Of a stretch of DNA of 64,000 nt, positions 34,139 to 43,577 are shown one piece after another (position 1 is the stretch's first letter; the number at the start of each line of letters is the position of its first letter). The stretch comes from Gambelia wislizenii. Lineage: Eukaryota; Chordata; Lepidosauria; Squamata; Crotaphytidae. The DNA is taken from contig JAUMIR010000005.1 in the NCBI GenBank assembly GCA_030847615.1, forward strand, positions 248,162,645 to 248,226,644, in the 5' to 3' direction. Under the pieces are notes generated by a model. That model was not told the origin of the DNA. It made no database searches and saw only the letters and a list, made by a program, of their open reading frames with translations. The translations under genes were made by a program, and so were the position numbers.

Positions 34139-34683
34139 ATCCTGCCAGAGAGAAGGAGAGCAGCTTCTGGACAGCAAGTTTCCTGCCAGTTTCCTGCCAG
34201 GGAGAAGAAGGAAGCAACTTCTGAATTTTTTTAAAAAACTGTTGGGAGAGGCTGCTTGTTGCTGAGGGGCTTGAACTTCTGACCTTGCCCTTTTACCCTC
34301 AAGAGCCTTCCTGTGAGTCACACCTGTGAGTCACACCTGTGAGTCATTAGGGGGTGGAGCTGGGAGCCTAGCTCTATATAAGTCCTTGCAGAGGCTTTCT
34401 AGGCCAGTTTCCTGCCAGAGAGAAGGAGAGCAGCTTCTGGACAGCAAGTTTCCTGCCAGTTTCCTGCCAGGGAGAAGAAGGAAGCAACTTCTGAATTTTT
34501 TTTAAAAAAACTGTTGGGAGAGGCTGCTTGTTGCTGAGGGGCTTGAACTTCTGACCTTGCCCTTTTACCCTCAAGAGCCAGAGGCGCGTGCCGTAACCAA
34601 ACAAAAATACAGCAGACCTAAAAGTACAGCTTAGCATTCTCAGCGTTAACTAAGAGTTCTTAGATTACCTAAAAGCTCTCATC
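34139..34683 (+). promoter_or_regulatory. CR1 5'UTR with tandem 270-bp units
   Basis: The block from CCTGCCAGAGAGAAGGAG to CCCTCAAGAGCC occurs twice (34141-34305 and 34411-34577), a period of 270 bp. The first unit also has three copies of a 13-bp CCTGTGAGTCACA-type repeat (about 34309-34346) and a CTCTATATAAG box (about 34371-34381). Tandem 5' units that act as promoters are known in some LINEs. Promoter function here is inferred. Confidence 0.6.
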
Positions 34684-35661
34684 ATGGACACTGAGGGGAC
34701 TGCAGCAGTCACTTGCAACACTTGTGCGATGTTTGTATTCTTGTCTACAGACATGGAGAACTTCACATGCACCAAGTGCAAGCTGGTAGCCCTCTTGGAG
34801 GAGAAAGTACAGCAGCTGGAGACACAGGTAGCTACACTTCAACAGATTCGTGAGCAAGAGGTTTTCCTGGACAGAACAGAACGAACAGTCTTGGATGGGG
34901 ACCACACAGAGGAAGTGGCTGTGGAGGAGAGGGTCACTTCACGGACACAGGAAGTAGACAGCTGGAGGAATGTCACACACAGAACAAGAAAATCCAGGGA
35001 TTCTTCCAGCAGCTTGCAGCTACAGAATCAATTTGAAGCCCTTTCCCTTATCAAGGACAACGAGGAAGAACAGCATGGACAGACTTCAGGGGTAGAGCAG
35101 GGGACCTTGAGAGGACCACCGCAAGGAACAGCAGCTGCGAAGCCTCAGCGGAGGCGTGTGGTGGTGGTGGGGGACTCCTTGCTGAGGGGTACAGAAGCAG
35201 TGGTATGTGGGCCTGACAAGATGACTCAGGAGGTGTGTTGTCTCCCTGGGGCAAAGATCTGTGATGTGACCGAGAGGCTGACAAGACTCGTCAAGCCTAC
35301 GGATCATTACCCCTTCCTTTTGGTCCATGTGGGAACCAATGATACTGCAAGGCACAGCTTTCCCAAGATCAGAAGAGATTATGAGGCCCTGGGGAGGAAG
35401 CTGAAAGAAATGAATGCACAGGTGGTCATCTCGTCTCTTCTGCCAGTTGAAGGGCATGGTCCAAGAAGGGAGAGGAAAATAGCCGACGTAAACAACTGGC
35501 TCCATAGATGGTGTCGCCGAGAACAAATTGGATTCTTGGATCATGGACCGCGCTTCCATGCGGGGGGACTTCTGGCAAGAGATGGGGTGCATCTTACAAC
35601 AGTTGGAAGAAACATTTTTGCCAACAGTCTCAAGAATTTGATCAGGAGGGCTTTAAACTGA
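34684..35661 (+). CDS. CR1 ORF1 protein (zinc-finger-like, coiled coil, SGNH esterase-like)
   Basis: This 325-residue frame is the first ORF of the CR1 element. CxxC pairs at residues 11-14 and 29-32 form a zinc-finger-like N-terminus. A predicted coiled coil follows at about 35-62 (LVALLEEKVQQLETQVATLQ) and probably drives multimerisation. A low-complexity linker leads to an SGNH-hydrolase-like domain at about 157-325. That domain has VVVGDSLL (Ser165), the GTND block (Asn219) and DGVHL (Asp300, His303), so the catalytic set is complete. Esterase-type ORF1 proteins are established for CR1. Their role in retrotransposition is thought to involve RNA or membrane binding. The start at 34684 is the first ATG after the 5'UTR repeats. 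The stop TGA at 35659-35661 precedes the ORF2 ATG by 5 bases. Confidence 0.9.
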   Translation: MDTEGTAAVTCNTCAMFVFLSTDMENFTCTKCKLVALLEEKVQQLETQVATLQQIREQEVFLDRTERTVLDGDHTEEVAVEERVTSRTQEVDSWRNVTHRTRKSRDSSSSLQLQNQFEALSLIKDNEEEQHGQTSGVEQGTLRGPPQGTAAAKPQRRRVVVVGDSLLRGTEAVVCGPDKMTQEVCCLPGAKICDVTERLTRLVKPTDHYPFLLVHVGTNDTARHSFPKIRRDYEALGRKLKEMNAQVVISSLLPVEGHGPRRERKIADVNNWLHRWCRREQIGFLDHGPRFHAGGLLARDGVHLTTVGRNIFANSLKNLIRRALN

Positions 35662-35666
35662 GTCAA

Positions 35667-38579
35667 ATGGGGGAGGGAGACAGTATGCTGGAAGGCAAAA
35701 GGGCTGGAGAAAATAGTCAAACTGTCATAGAGGGAACAAGGCAAACAGCGCAAGGACCCAACAGTGGGAGGCAAAAAAACTTGCACAGGGAGCAAGTAAA
35801 GGGAACACATGGTCTCAGATGTCTCTACACTAATGCACAGAGCATGGGAAATAAGCAAGATGAACTTCAACTTCTTGCACTACAAAACAAATATGATATA
35901 ATAGGCGTTACTGAAACCTGGTGGGACGAGTCTCATGATTGGAATGTAGGAATAGAGGGGTATAACCTTTATAGGAGAAACAGGCCAAACAGGAAAGGAG
36001 GAGGAATAGCATTATATGTCAGGGATATTTACACCAGTGAAGTGATCCATGACATCAATACTGGAAGCCAGGTGGAGAGCATCTGGATAAAAATTAAAGG
36101 GGAGGGAAACAACAGGGATGTTATTGTGGGACTCTACTACAGACCCCCAAATCAGACGGAGGAATTGGATGTTGCCTTTCTAGAACAGATGAACATACAT
36201 GCAGAAAGGAGAGATGTAGTAGTGATGGGTGACTTCAACTATCCTGATATTTGCTGGCAATCTAACTCAGCCAAAACTACAAGGTCTAGCAAATTCCTTA
36301 CATGCCTGGAAGACAATTTCATGGTCCAAAAGGTGGAAGAGGCAACAAGGGGGTCAGCTATTTTAGATCTGATCCTAACCAACAGAGACGATCTGGTTAA
36401 TGGGGTGCAAGTGGTGGGATCCTTAGGTGAGAGTGATCATGTTCTCCTGGAGTTTGTTATACAATGGAAAGGAGAAGCCAGGCATAGTCAGACACGCATT
36501 CTTGACTTTAGGAGAGCTGATTTCAATAAACTCAGGGAAATACTGGGGATGATCCCATGGTCAGGAATACTAAAAGAGAAGAGACCTCAAGACGGATGGG
36601 ACTTTCTCAAAAGGGAGATACTGAAGGCACAATTTCAAACAGTACCATTGAGGAAGAAAAATGGGAGGTGTCTCAAGAAACCAGGATGGATGACTAAAGA
36701 ACTTTCAATGGAGCTAAGTTTTAAACGGAACATGTATAGGAAATGGAAAAGGGGGGAAATCACCAAAGAAGAATTCAAACAGATAGCGAACACGTGTAGG
36801 AGTAAAGTCAGAAAAGCTAAAGCGCAGAATGAGCTCAGGCTTGCTAGGGAGGTTAAGAACAATAAAAAGGGTTTTTTTGGGTATGTCCGCAGCAAAAGGA
36901 GGAAGAAGGAAATGATAGGGCCGCTACGTGGAGAAGATGGCAAAATGCTAACAGGGGACAGAGAAAAGGCAGAATTACTCAACACCTTCTTTGCCTCAGT
37001 GTTTTCAGAAAAGGAAAAGGAGGACCAACCTGAGGAGAATGGAACAGAGGACACAATAGGGGAAATCCAGCTCAAAATAAGTAAAGAGGTAGTACAGGAA
37101 TACCTTCTTAATCTAAATGAATTTAAATCTCCAGGACCAGATGAACTACATCCAAGAGTATTAAAAGAGCTGGCAAATATAATCTCAGAGCCATTGGCAA
37201 TAATATTTGAGAACTCCTGGAGAACAGGAGAAGTCCCAGCAGACTGGAGGAGGGCAAACATTGTTCCCATCTTCAAAAAGGGGAAAAAAGAGGATCCCAA
37301 CAACTATCGTCCAGTTAGTCTGACATCAATACCAGGGAAGATTCTAGAACAGATCATTAAACAGAGAGTCTGTGAACATTTAGAAGGCAATGCCATAATC
37401 ACAAAAAGTCAGCATGGGTTTCAGAGAAACAAGTCATGCCAGACTAATCTGATCTCTTTTTTTGATAAAGTTACCAGCTTGGTAGATGAAGGGAATGCTG
37501 TGGACATTGCATACCTTGATTTCAGTAAGGCCTTTGACAAGGTTCCCCATGACATTCTTGCAAACAAGCTTGTAGAATGTGGGCTAGACAAGTTAACTGT
37601 TCAATGGATTTGTAATTGGTTGACCGGCCGAACCCAAAGGGTGCTCAGCAGTGGCTCCTCTTCGTCTTGGAAAGATGTGACCAGTGGGGTGCCACAGGGT
37701 TCTGTCCTGGGCCCAGTGCTATTCAACATCTTTATCAATGACTTAGATGAGGGAATTAGGGGCATACTTATCAAATTTGCAGATGACACCAAATTGGGAG
37801 GAGTAGCTAATACCCTAGAGGACAGGATCAAAATTCAGAATGACCTGGATAGACTGGAGAGCTGGGCCAAAGCTAACAAAATGAAATTCAATACGGAGAA
37901 ATGTAAAGTACTGCATTTAGGGCGGAAAAATGAAATGCATAAATATAGGATGGGAGAGACCTGGCTGAATGAGACTACGTGCGAAAGGGATCTAGGAGTC
38001 CTAGTAGACCACAAGTTGAACATGAGCCAACAGTGTGATGCGGCAGCTAAAAAGGCCAATGCAATTTTGGGCTGCATCAATAGAAGTATAGTGTCTAGAT
38101 CAAGGGAAGTAATAGTGCCACTCTATTGTGCCTTGGTCAGACCTCACTTAGAATACTGTGTCCAGTTCTGGGCACCACAATTCAGAAAGGATATTGACAA
38201 ATTGGAGCGTGTCCAGAGAAGGGCAACTAAAATGGTGAAAGGTCTGGAAACAATGCCTTATGAGGAGAGACTTAGGGAGCTGGGTATGTTTAGCCTGGAA
38301 AAAAGACGGTTTAGAGGCGATATGATAGCCCTGTTTAAGTATTTGAAGGGATGTCACGCTGAGGATGGAGCAGGCTTGTTTTCTGCTGCTCCAGAGACTG
38401 GGACACGGAGCAATGGGTGCAAGCTCCAGGAACAGAGATTCCACCTCAACATGAGGAGGAACTTTTTGACAGTAAGAGCTGTTCGGCAGTGGAACACACT
38501 CCCTCGGAGCGTGGTGGCGTCTCCTTCCTTGGAGGTCTTTAAACAGAGGCTGGATGGCCATCTGTTGGGGATGCTTTGA
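35667..38579 (+). CDS. CR1 ORF2 protein: AP-endonuclease and reverse transcriptase
   Basis: From the ATG at 35667 this frame gives 970 residues. The same frame is open upstream inside ORF1 to 35508, but the ATG just after the ORF1 stop is the likelier start. The AP-endonuclease domain spans about 50-265: YTNAQS (Asn56), TETWW (Glu83), GDFN (Asp189, Asn191) and SDH (Ser256 to His258). The reverse-transcriptase domain spans about 480-760: YRPVSLTS, YLDFSKAFD (Asp618), PQGSVLGP and FADD (Asp706, Asp707). The C-terminus carries the CR1-typical SLEKRRFRGDM and LEVFKQRLDGHLLGML. The protein nicks the target and primes cDNA synthesis there. All key residues are present, so activity is plausible but unproven. 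Confidence 0.92.
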   Translation: MGEGDSMLEGKRAGENSQTVIEGTRQTAQGPNSGRQKNLHREQVKGTHGLRCLYTNAQSMGNKQDELQLLALQNKYDIIGVTETWWDESHDWNVGIEGYNLYRRNRPNRKGGGIALYVRDIYTSEVIHDINTGSQVESIWIKIKGEGNNRDVIVGLYYRPPNQTEELDVAFLEQMNIHAERRDVVVMGDFNYPDICWQSNSAKTTRSSKFLTCLEDNFMVQKVEEATRGSAILDLILTNRDDLVNGVQVVGSLGESDHVLLEFVIQWKGEARHSQTRILDFRRADFNKLREILGMIPWSGILKEKRPQDGWDFLKREILKAQFQTVPLRKKNGRCLKKPGWMTKELSMELSFKRNMYRKWKRGEITKEEFKQIANTCRSKVRKAKAQNELRLAREVKNNKKGFFGYVRSKRRKKEMIGPLRGEDGKMLTGDREKAELLNTFFASVFSEKEKEDQPEENGTEDTIGEIQLKISKEVVQEYLLNLNEFKSPGPDELHPRVLKELANIISEPLAIIFENSWRTGEVPADWRRANIVPIFKKGKKEDPNNYRPVSLTSIPGKILEQIIKQRVCEHLEGNAIITKSQHGFQRNKSCQTNLISFFDKVTSLVDEGNAVDIAYLDFSKAFDKVPHDILANKLVECGLDKLTVQWICNWLTGRTQRVLSSGSSSSWKDVTSGVPQGSVLGPVLFNIFINDLDEGIRGILIKFADDTKLGGVANTLEDRIKIQNDLDRLESWAKANKMKFNTEKCKVLHLGRKNEMHKYRMGETWLNETTCERDLGVLVDHKLNMSQQCDAAAKKANAILGCINRSIVSRSREVIVPLYCALVRPHLEYCVQFWAPQFRKDIDKLERVQRRATKMVKGLETMPYEERLRELGMFSLEKRRFRGDMIALFKYLKGCHAEDGAGLFSAAPETGTRSNGCKLQEQRFHLNMRRNFLTVRAVRQWNTLPRSVVASPSLEVFKQRLDGHLLGML

Positions 38580-38643
38580 TTGTGATTTCCTGCGTGGCAG
38601 GGGGGTTGGACTGGATGGCCCTCGTGGTCTCTTCCAACTCTGC

Positions 38644-38670
38644 AATTCTATGATTCTATGATTCTATGAT
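38644..38670 (+). repeat. (ATTCTATG)n CR1 tail
   Basis: Three tandem octamers end the element. Short octamer repeats in place of poly(A) are diagnostic of CR1 3' termini. Confidence 0.9.
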
Positions 38671-39210
38671 GAGGCGGCAAGAAGACTCAGGTTCGATTAT
38701 ATACTGTGAGCACTCCGGAGGCTGCTCATTCGATGTACAATCGAAATCTGCAACTGGAGAGGAAAGAAGACGGGACTAGACCTTACTGCAGCTGACCAGA
38801 TGACTGGAGGTTCCATCAGGCTGCTCAACGTACGGTCAGATCCCAAACAAAATTAACCTGCATGCTGTAATGTTGATTTTATTATCTTATGCTATAGCCA
38901 AAAGGGAGGGCTCTGTTACAAAGGTTTTCAGAAAACATATGGTTACAATTGACAAATATTTCAGGGGTGAATTTTTCATTGTTTTCATTCAAGGAGATTA
39001 ATTATAATGGACCTAGGATGGTTTATGTTATTCTTGTTGGCATTGTTCATTGTTGTTCTGCTATGCATGCTCATATCATGTATCTTCTGTTTCTAGCTTG
39101 CTATCCTACACAGATCAATACTGGATATGCTTTGATGGCTTAAATAGGGATTTACTTGTGTGAAATGTATTAATTGTCTTCGAAATTAATCATTTAATTT
39201 AAGGGGGGAA
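38671..39210 (+). pseudogene. Endogenous retrovirus 3' remnant, possible Env anchor and polypurine tract
   Basis: A short frame at 39007-39096 encodes a strongly hydrophobic stretch rich in Leu, Val, Ile and Phe, followed by a short cysteine-containing tail and a stop. That would suit the transmembrane end of a retroviral Env, but the frame is closed just upstream at 38968-38970, so the call is tentative. The tract AAGGGGGGAA at 39201-39210 sits immediately before the LTR, as a polypurine tract should. No intact Env is present. Confidence 0.5.
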
Positions 39211-39676
39211 TGTGGTAGCCATTTGCATTCTAATGTCTATTTGCTGAATGCTGTCACCTAGCAATCACTATTTGGGGTCAGACTAGATAGCCCATGAGAC
39301 TCTGGGACTCTGCAAAGTCTTTTTCCTTTAATTTTCAGGCCTAGTCAATGTTCCTTACTAATCAACCCTATGTTCCATCAACATATGATATGCTGATGTA
39401 AACAAATTCTTTCTCTAATAACGGTCAAACTGTACCCAAATGTTCCTAAGCTATCTTGCCTTGAACTATCAACAATTGTCACAAGGAAGAGAAACTGCTG
39501 ACACCAAAGAAGGAAGAGGGAATTGTTTTTTGCATACTGTCATTATACTGTATAAAGGTATTCTGTAGTCATAGCTCTTGGCTCTGACTCTTTGGAAGAT
39601 ATTCCAGTCAGGCCCACCAGTGTAATAAAACTCACTTTCCAATCCGTGGGTCTGCTGTTCCATGATTTCTGCAACA
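39211..39676 (+). repeat. Retroviral 3' LTR
   Basis: It begins TGTGGTAGCC right after the polypurine tract. It has a TATA-like CTGTATAAAGGT at about 39548 and AATAAA at about 39626. It ends near GCAACA at 39676, where CR1 sequence resumes. It is about 466 bp long. The 5' LTR partner is not in the window. Confidence 0.7.
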
Positions 39677-39805
39677 CCACTGTCAAACAGCTCTTACCAT
39701 CCATAAACAGACCCAGCTCCCTAAGCCACTCCTCATAGGGCATGGCTTCCAGACTTTAACATTGTGGTCACCCTCCTCTGGACACGTTCCAGTCTCCTGG
39801 TGTAA
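39677..39805 (-). pseudogene. Old CR1 3' end, right half
   Basis: It resumes with CCACTGTCAAACAGCTCTTA, the exact continuation of the CR1 at 33436-33597. It then skips roughly 230 bp of expected sequence and continues CAGCTCCCTAAGCC to CTCTGGACACGTTCCAG. Confidence 0.75.
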
Positions 39806-39967
39806 CTGAATAAAAAGATATACTGTAAAGGAACTGTATAGCATCTTTGAGGCTAACTGATAAAGAGACATTTCTAGCATAAATTTTTATGGACTCTAAT
39901 TCACTTAATCAGATGTATGGGGTGAAGGCACTGTGGACAGGCATATACAGGCATACCTCATTTAACA

Positions 39968-40330
39968 ATGCTTCTGACAAAGAAGCTTCTTTTTACAGTC
40001 TTTTTATATCTACCCAGCCCCACCATTTTCTCCTTATCCTCTGTTTAGCTGGAAGATATCCTTTTTTTTAGCAGTATTGGTACTGGGAGGATGGTGAAGG
40101 AGGGTTGGCGTAACACAGACTTTTGGTAGGTTGCAACAGTGTGTTTGCAGTAACCATGCAATCAAGTTTGAGCTGGGAAAGAATGGGATTCTACTGTAGT
40201 GGGTCCTACTGTAGCTGTGTGGGCCTGCCTATAAAAGGCAAGTTAAACAGCAGCTACTTCCAGAATCCCCTTACTGAGCATGTGTGAACAGCAAAACTGA
40301 GAGAAAAGGGGAATGCAGATAAGCCTACAT
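39968..40330 (+). repeat. Unclassified dispersed repeat, copy 2
   Basis: Partner of 17835-18175, same orientation. It continues directly into a 5S-derived SINE segment at 40340, so it may be a longer composite. Confidence 0.6.
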
Positions 40331-40339
40331 CATGGGTGG

Positions 40340-40460
40340 TTTTGCCAATTCCTTTCTCTGAAATCTAGCCTACAGCACCTTGCTGCTTCCCTCCCAAGTA
40401 CTGACCAGGGCTGACCCTGCTTAGCTTCCAAGAGCAAACAAGATCTGGTACCTTTAGGAT
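40340..40460 (-). mobile_element. 5S-rRNA-derived SINE fragment
   Basis: CTCCCAAGTACTGACCAGGG and CTGACCCTGCTTAGCTTCCA match the reverse complement of 5S rRNA. Body sequence (GGTTTTGCCAATTCCTTTCT) lies upstream on the plus strand. It is minus-strand and truncated. Confidence 0.75.
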
Positions 40461-40743
40461 ATTTAGGCCCTATCTGGGGTGCAGGGGGAGAAGAGTGCAC
40501 ATTGTAATAGAAATGCAAAACATGTGGATACGGGGACAAGTTTAGTCTCAATAATGCTTGCAAAAAGCACAATTAAGGAGGAAAATCTCTTTAAGATCAT
40601 CAGCTTCTTGAAGATACTTGCTCAGGTGCAGACAGTCACAGTCTTTCTGAAAATTGATGTCCTTGAATACAACTGTGTTACAGAGTTATTTTTATCATGA
40701 TCCAAAATAATCTCTTTTGTTCTTTTAGGCGAGAGGTTTCTAA
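40461..40743. other. No feature recognised
   Basis: Unique-looking spacer. Confidence 0.3.
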
Positions 40744-41327
40744 GGACATTATCAGACAAGCATCTGAAAATGCTGCAATTCCACGATTAAGGAAAGCAGA
40801 AACATAGTGGCATGATTACAATAATTATCACACATCACCATAATCATGCCATAATCATGCGATACTAGCACCATGGAATTTTCTCTTACTTCCATAGGCA
40901 AGATAGATGGGACTTCAATTGGGTTGAAAAGAAACAGCTTAAAGCATTGCTTTCTATCAGAAGTAAAAGAAGTGGTGGAGGAAGAAGTGGTGGGGGAAGA
41001 AAGGGCTTAAAGTATTGCTTTCTATTGGAAGAAAAAGAGGTGAGGTGGGAAAGAATTGGGGTGGTAAAGCCCCAAAAGCAGACCACCAATTCAAACTGGA
41101 ACCCCGTGATTACAGCGGGATGTGATTATCGCATGCTTATCAATACTGCAAAAAGAACGATATTGAGGGCTATTGATGGATTTGCCCGTCAATGAAAAGT
41201 GGCACTAAATTAGTGGGTGGAACACAGATGGAACACAGGAGGACAATAACGCTGTGCAATGATGGGGACCCATTCATTCTGCTATCCCGTCGTAATAGCA
41301 TGATTTCGGCCTCGTGTGATAATGTCC
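40744..41327. mobile_element. Harbinger-like MITE, 584 bp
   Basis: It starts GGACATTATCAGACAAGC and ends CTCGTGTGATAATGTCC. The flanks are TAA on the left and TTA on the right. The interior matches 32132-32859, with an extra pair of direct repeats CTTAAAGCATTGCTTTCTAT and CTTAAAGTATTGCTTTCTAT (about 40938 and 41006). Confidence 0.75.
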
Positions 41328-41417
41328 TTAGTATGCCCAGAGCTGTCTTGTCTTCAAAGGCTGCTTCTATTTCACTTCTTTGGAGGAGGTGAAGCTGGAT
41401 GTTCCCTAATACAGGAC

Positions 41418-41530
41418 TAGGGTAGGGAACCTGTAACCCTCCAGGATATGATTGGGCTGCAGTTGCCATCCTCCATACTGGCTGGAGTTGCTGGGAGTTT
41501 AACTCCAACAAAATTTGGAGAACCAGAGAT
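41418..41530. mobile_element. Short hAT-like MITE
   Basis: GTAGGGAACCTGTAACCCTC at one end and AACTCCAACAAAATTTGGAG at the other frame a core with GGGCTGCAGTTGCCATC. The layout matches the squamate hAT-type short elements seen near 21190 and 58262. Confidence 0.5.
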
Positions 41531-41699
41531 GTTCCTACACTTGCTGTGAGAATATAGCCAACATGTTCAGTAGGACTTTGCCATTGAGTGATTGATTGTT
41601 GATATTGGTGTTAAGCAAGACAGAACTGATGTCAATCCCTTTCTTCTATAAGAGCTCCCAGAAGAGTCTTGCTGGTTGTTTTGTAAGCAGAATGCTGAG

Positions 41700-41915
41700 T
41701 TATTTATTGTTTACTAGTTCCATTTACCTCCCAGCTTTCCTTGGATGAGCTCAAGGGCCCCCACTTTATCCTCAAAACATCCTTGTGAGGTAGGTCAGAC
41801 TGAGAGAGAATGACTGGCCCAAGGTCATAGATTTTTGTGACTTAGTGGGGGCTCAAACTTGGATTTCCCAAGCTCCAGTTCTTCTACCCTCTAACCACTC
41901 CGTCACAGTGGCATT
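41700..41915 (-). mobile_element. Sauria-type SINE
   Basis: On the minus strand it has a tRNA-like head, then CCTTGGGCCAGTCATTCTC, then CCTACCTCACAAGGATGTT, and the 3' segment CCTTGAGCTCATCCAAGGAA. This order is that of Sauria SINEs, whose 3' tail is shared with BovB LINEs. Confidence 0.7.
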
Positions 41916-42940
41916 TACTGGAGTAGATGAATTTGGGTTCTGGCCCTGTGACCATGCTGCTTGGGGGATACTGGGAGCTGTGATTCAAATAGGTTGCTTT
42001 TCTAAGCTTTGGTCTGGAGGCAGGTAAAAATATTACATTCAGCTGAACATAATAGAAAGAGCCAGGTGCAGCATTTGGTTATAGGAGTAAAAACAAGCAC
42101 TCCTTACATGAGCAAAGCTACCATTGTGTGCATTAAAAGTCAACAAAAAAAAAGCACAAAAAATAGTTATCAGCTACAAACAGTGCCTAGTTATAACTCC
42201 ATTTTTCCTGATCATTTGCCCAGAAAGTCAATTAAGAAAAATATAAACCACATGATCATGAAGCCCACAGGAAATGCAAATATTATGATTAAAGCTGGTC
42301 ATACAGGGCTGAGACCTGCAATTCAATACCCAGTTCTTACTGTCCAAGTTTGCATTCCGTTGGGGCATCTAATTTCTTGGCTATTTAGTCTTCGAAGATT
42401 AGTCTGAGTACACCATGAAATGGTTGTCACCTAAATAATCATCCAGACTGTAAATGGCAATAGGCTTATCCTAATGCTACGTCATGCCCAATTAGTTATG
42501 CATATGTAAGAGAGGTTACAGTAATGGAATGGCATGTATCTGGCCCCACAATGTTAAGGAATTAGTCAAGCTTGATAAATATATTAAAGTTGGCAGTAGA
42601 CATTATGTTTTGGAGCCAAAAAGGGTCTTGATGAAGACTCAAATCTTCTGGGATACTAATACAAAAATATCTTCATCTTTGGGAAGAAACATCCAACTCA
42701 TTCTACAAGCTTGGGTGGAGAACCATATTCCTGATGAGGGTCACATTTCCTTGTGGGCAATTGGTTGGGGTCCTCATGCTGATGAAAGTTATCGGAGGAT
42801 CCATAGACATAGGTGAACAGGGGTGTGACGAAATTGCCAGCCAAGTTTACCTCCACACTCAGCTTAGCCACCTGTCACTGCCACCATACTTTCATATTCC
42901 CCTTGGAATTCCTTATCTGGACTGAGGTCTGAGTCTTATG
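41916..42940. other. No gene recognised
   Basis: Unique-looking sequence with several short open frames lacking any known domain. Confidence 0.35.
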
Positions 42941-42941
42941 T

Positions 42942-43577
42942 GGCTAGGTTATATATAACTGTGGTTTCTGTTGGTTAGTGTGGCTATTACCCTTGTCTAG
43001 TGAGTGGGATAAAGCACAATGAGTCTAGGAACTTTGAACAAAGCAAACTGGTTAGTTTATTAAACACAAAGTTACAAACTTCAATTGTTTCAGTGTTCTG
43101 CATATAACGTTGGTTCTGGTTCTTAAGTCCACTGTTTGTTACTTTTGTTGACAGACTATTTATTGAACTAAAGACTTCATAACTTCAGTCTCTTGGCTAA
43201 TTCAACCAAATTTCCTTCATACGTGGCACGCTCATTATCTTTCAGACAACAGACTCATTCACTTACTCTCTCAACCACTCAGCTGCATCTCTCAACTTCA
43301 ACTCACTTCACTCCAACACCAACTACAACTGACTTTTATAACCGACACTCACTCATTTCATACTCTCAGAAAACCCCTCCCATCACACTTTCCTATGCTG
43401 GGATTGGCTCCTACATTCTCTCATCTCCTTCGTTCAGAGGCTCCTCCCATCACAGATCCCTGTGTTGGGATTTGTTCCCTCATTGCCATGCATTCCAGCT
43501 TTAGTTCTCCACAAGGGGCACCTTTCTTCTTTGCCTTTTCTCTTTGGGCTATTTCACACTACAGTTGGCCCTACACA
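42942..43577 (-). repeat. Candidate solo LTR
   Basis: Read on the minus strand it starts TGTAGGGCCAACTGTAG next to a CR1 end. It has a TATA-type TATAAAAGTC (about 43335-43344) and two AATAAA signals (about 43160 and 43055). It ends near TAACCTAGCCACA. Both ends are TG...CA. No internal retroelement coding is next to it. Duplicated flanks were not identified. Confidence 0.45.

Larger units (their letters stand above)
34139..38670 (+). mobile_element. Full-length CR1 retrotransposon with both ORFs intact
   Basis: Order: tandem-unit 5'UTR, ORF1 (34684-35661), ORF2 (35667-38579), a short 3'UTR with GGATGGCCCTCGTGGTCTCT, and an (ATTCTATG)n tail ending near 38670. It is about 4.5 kb, as expected for complete CR1. 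Neither ORF has a stop or frameshift. CR1 copies elsewhere in the window are 5'-truncated and decayed. It lies inside a retroviral remnant, and no target-site duplication is evident, as is usual for CR1. Confidence 0.9.

Noticed and set aside
36635..37303. 222-residue minus-strand open frame
   Set aside because: It is a shadow of CR1 ORF2 on the other strand.
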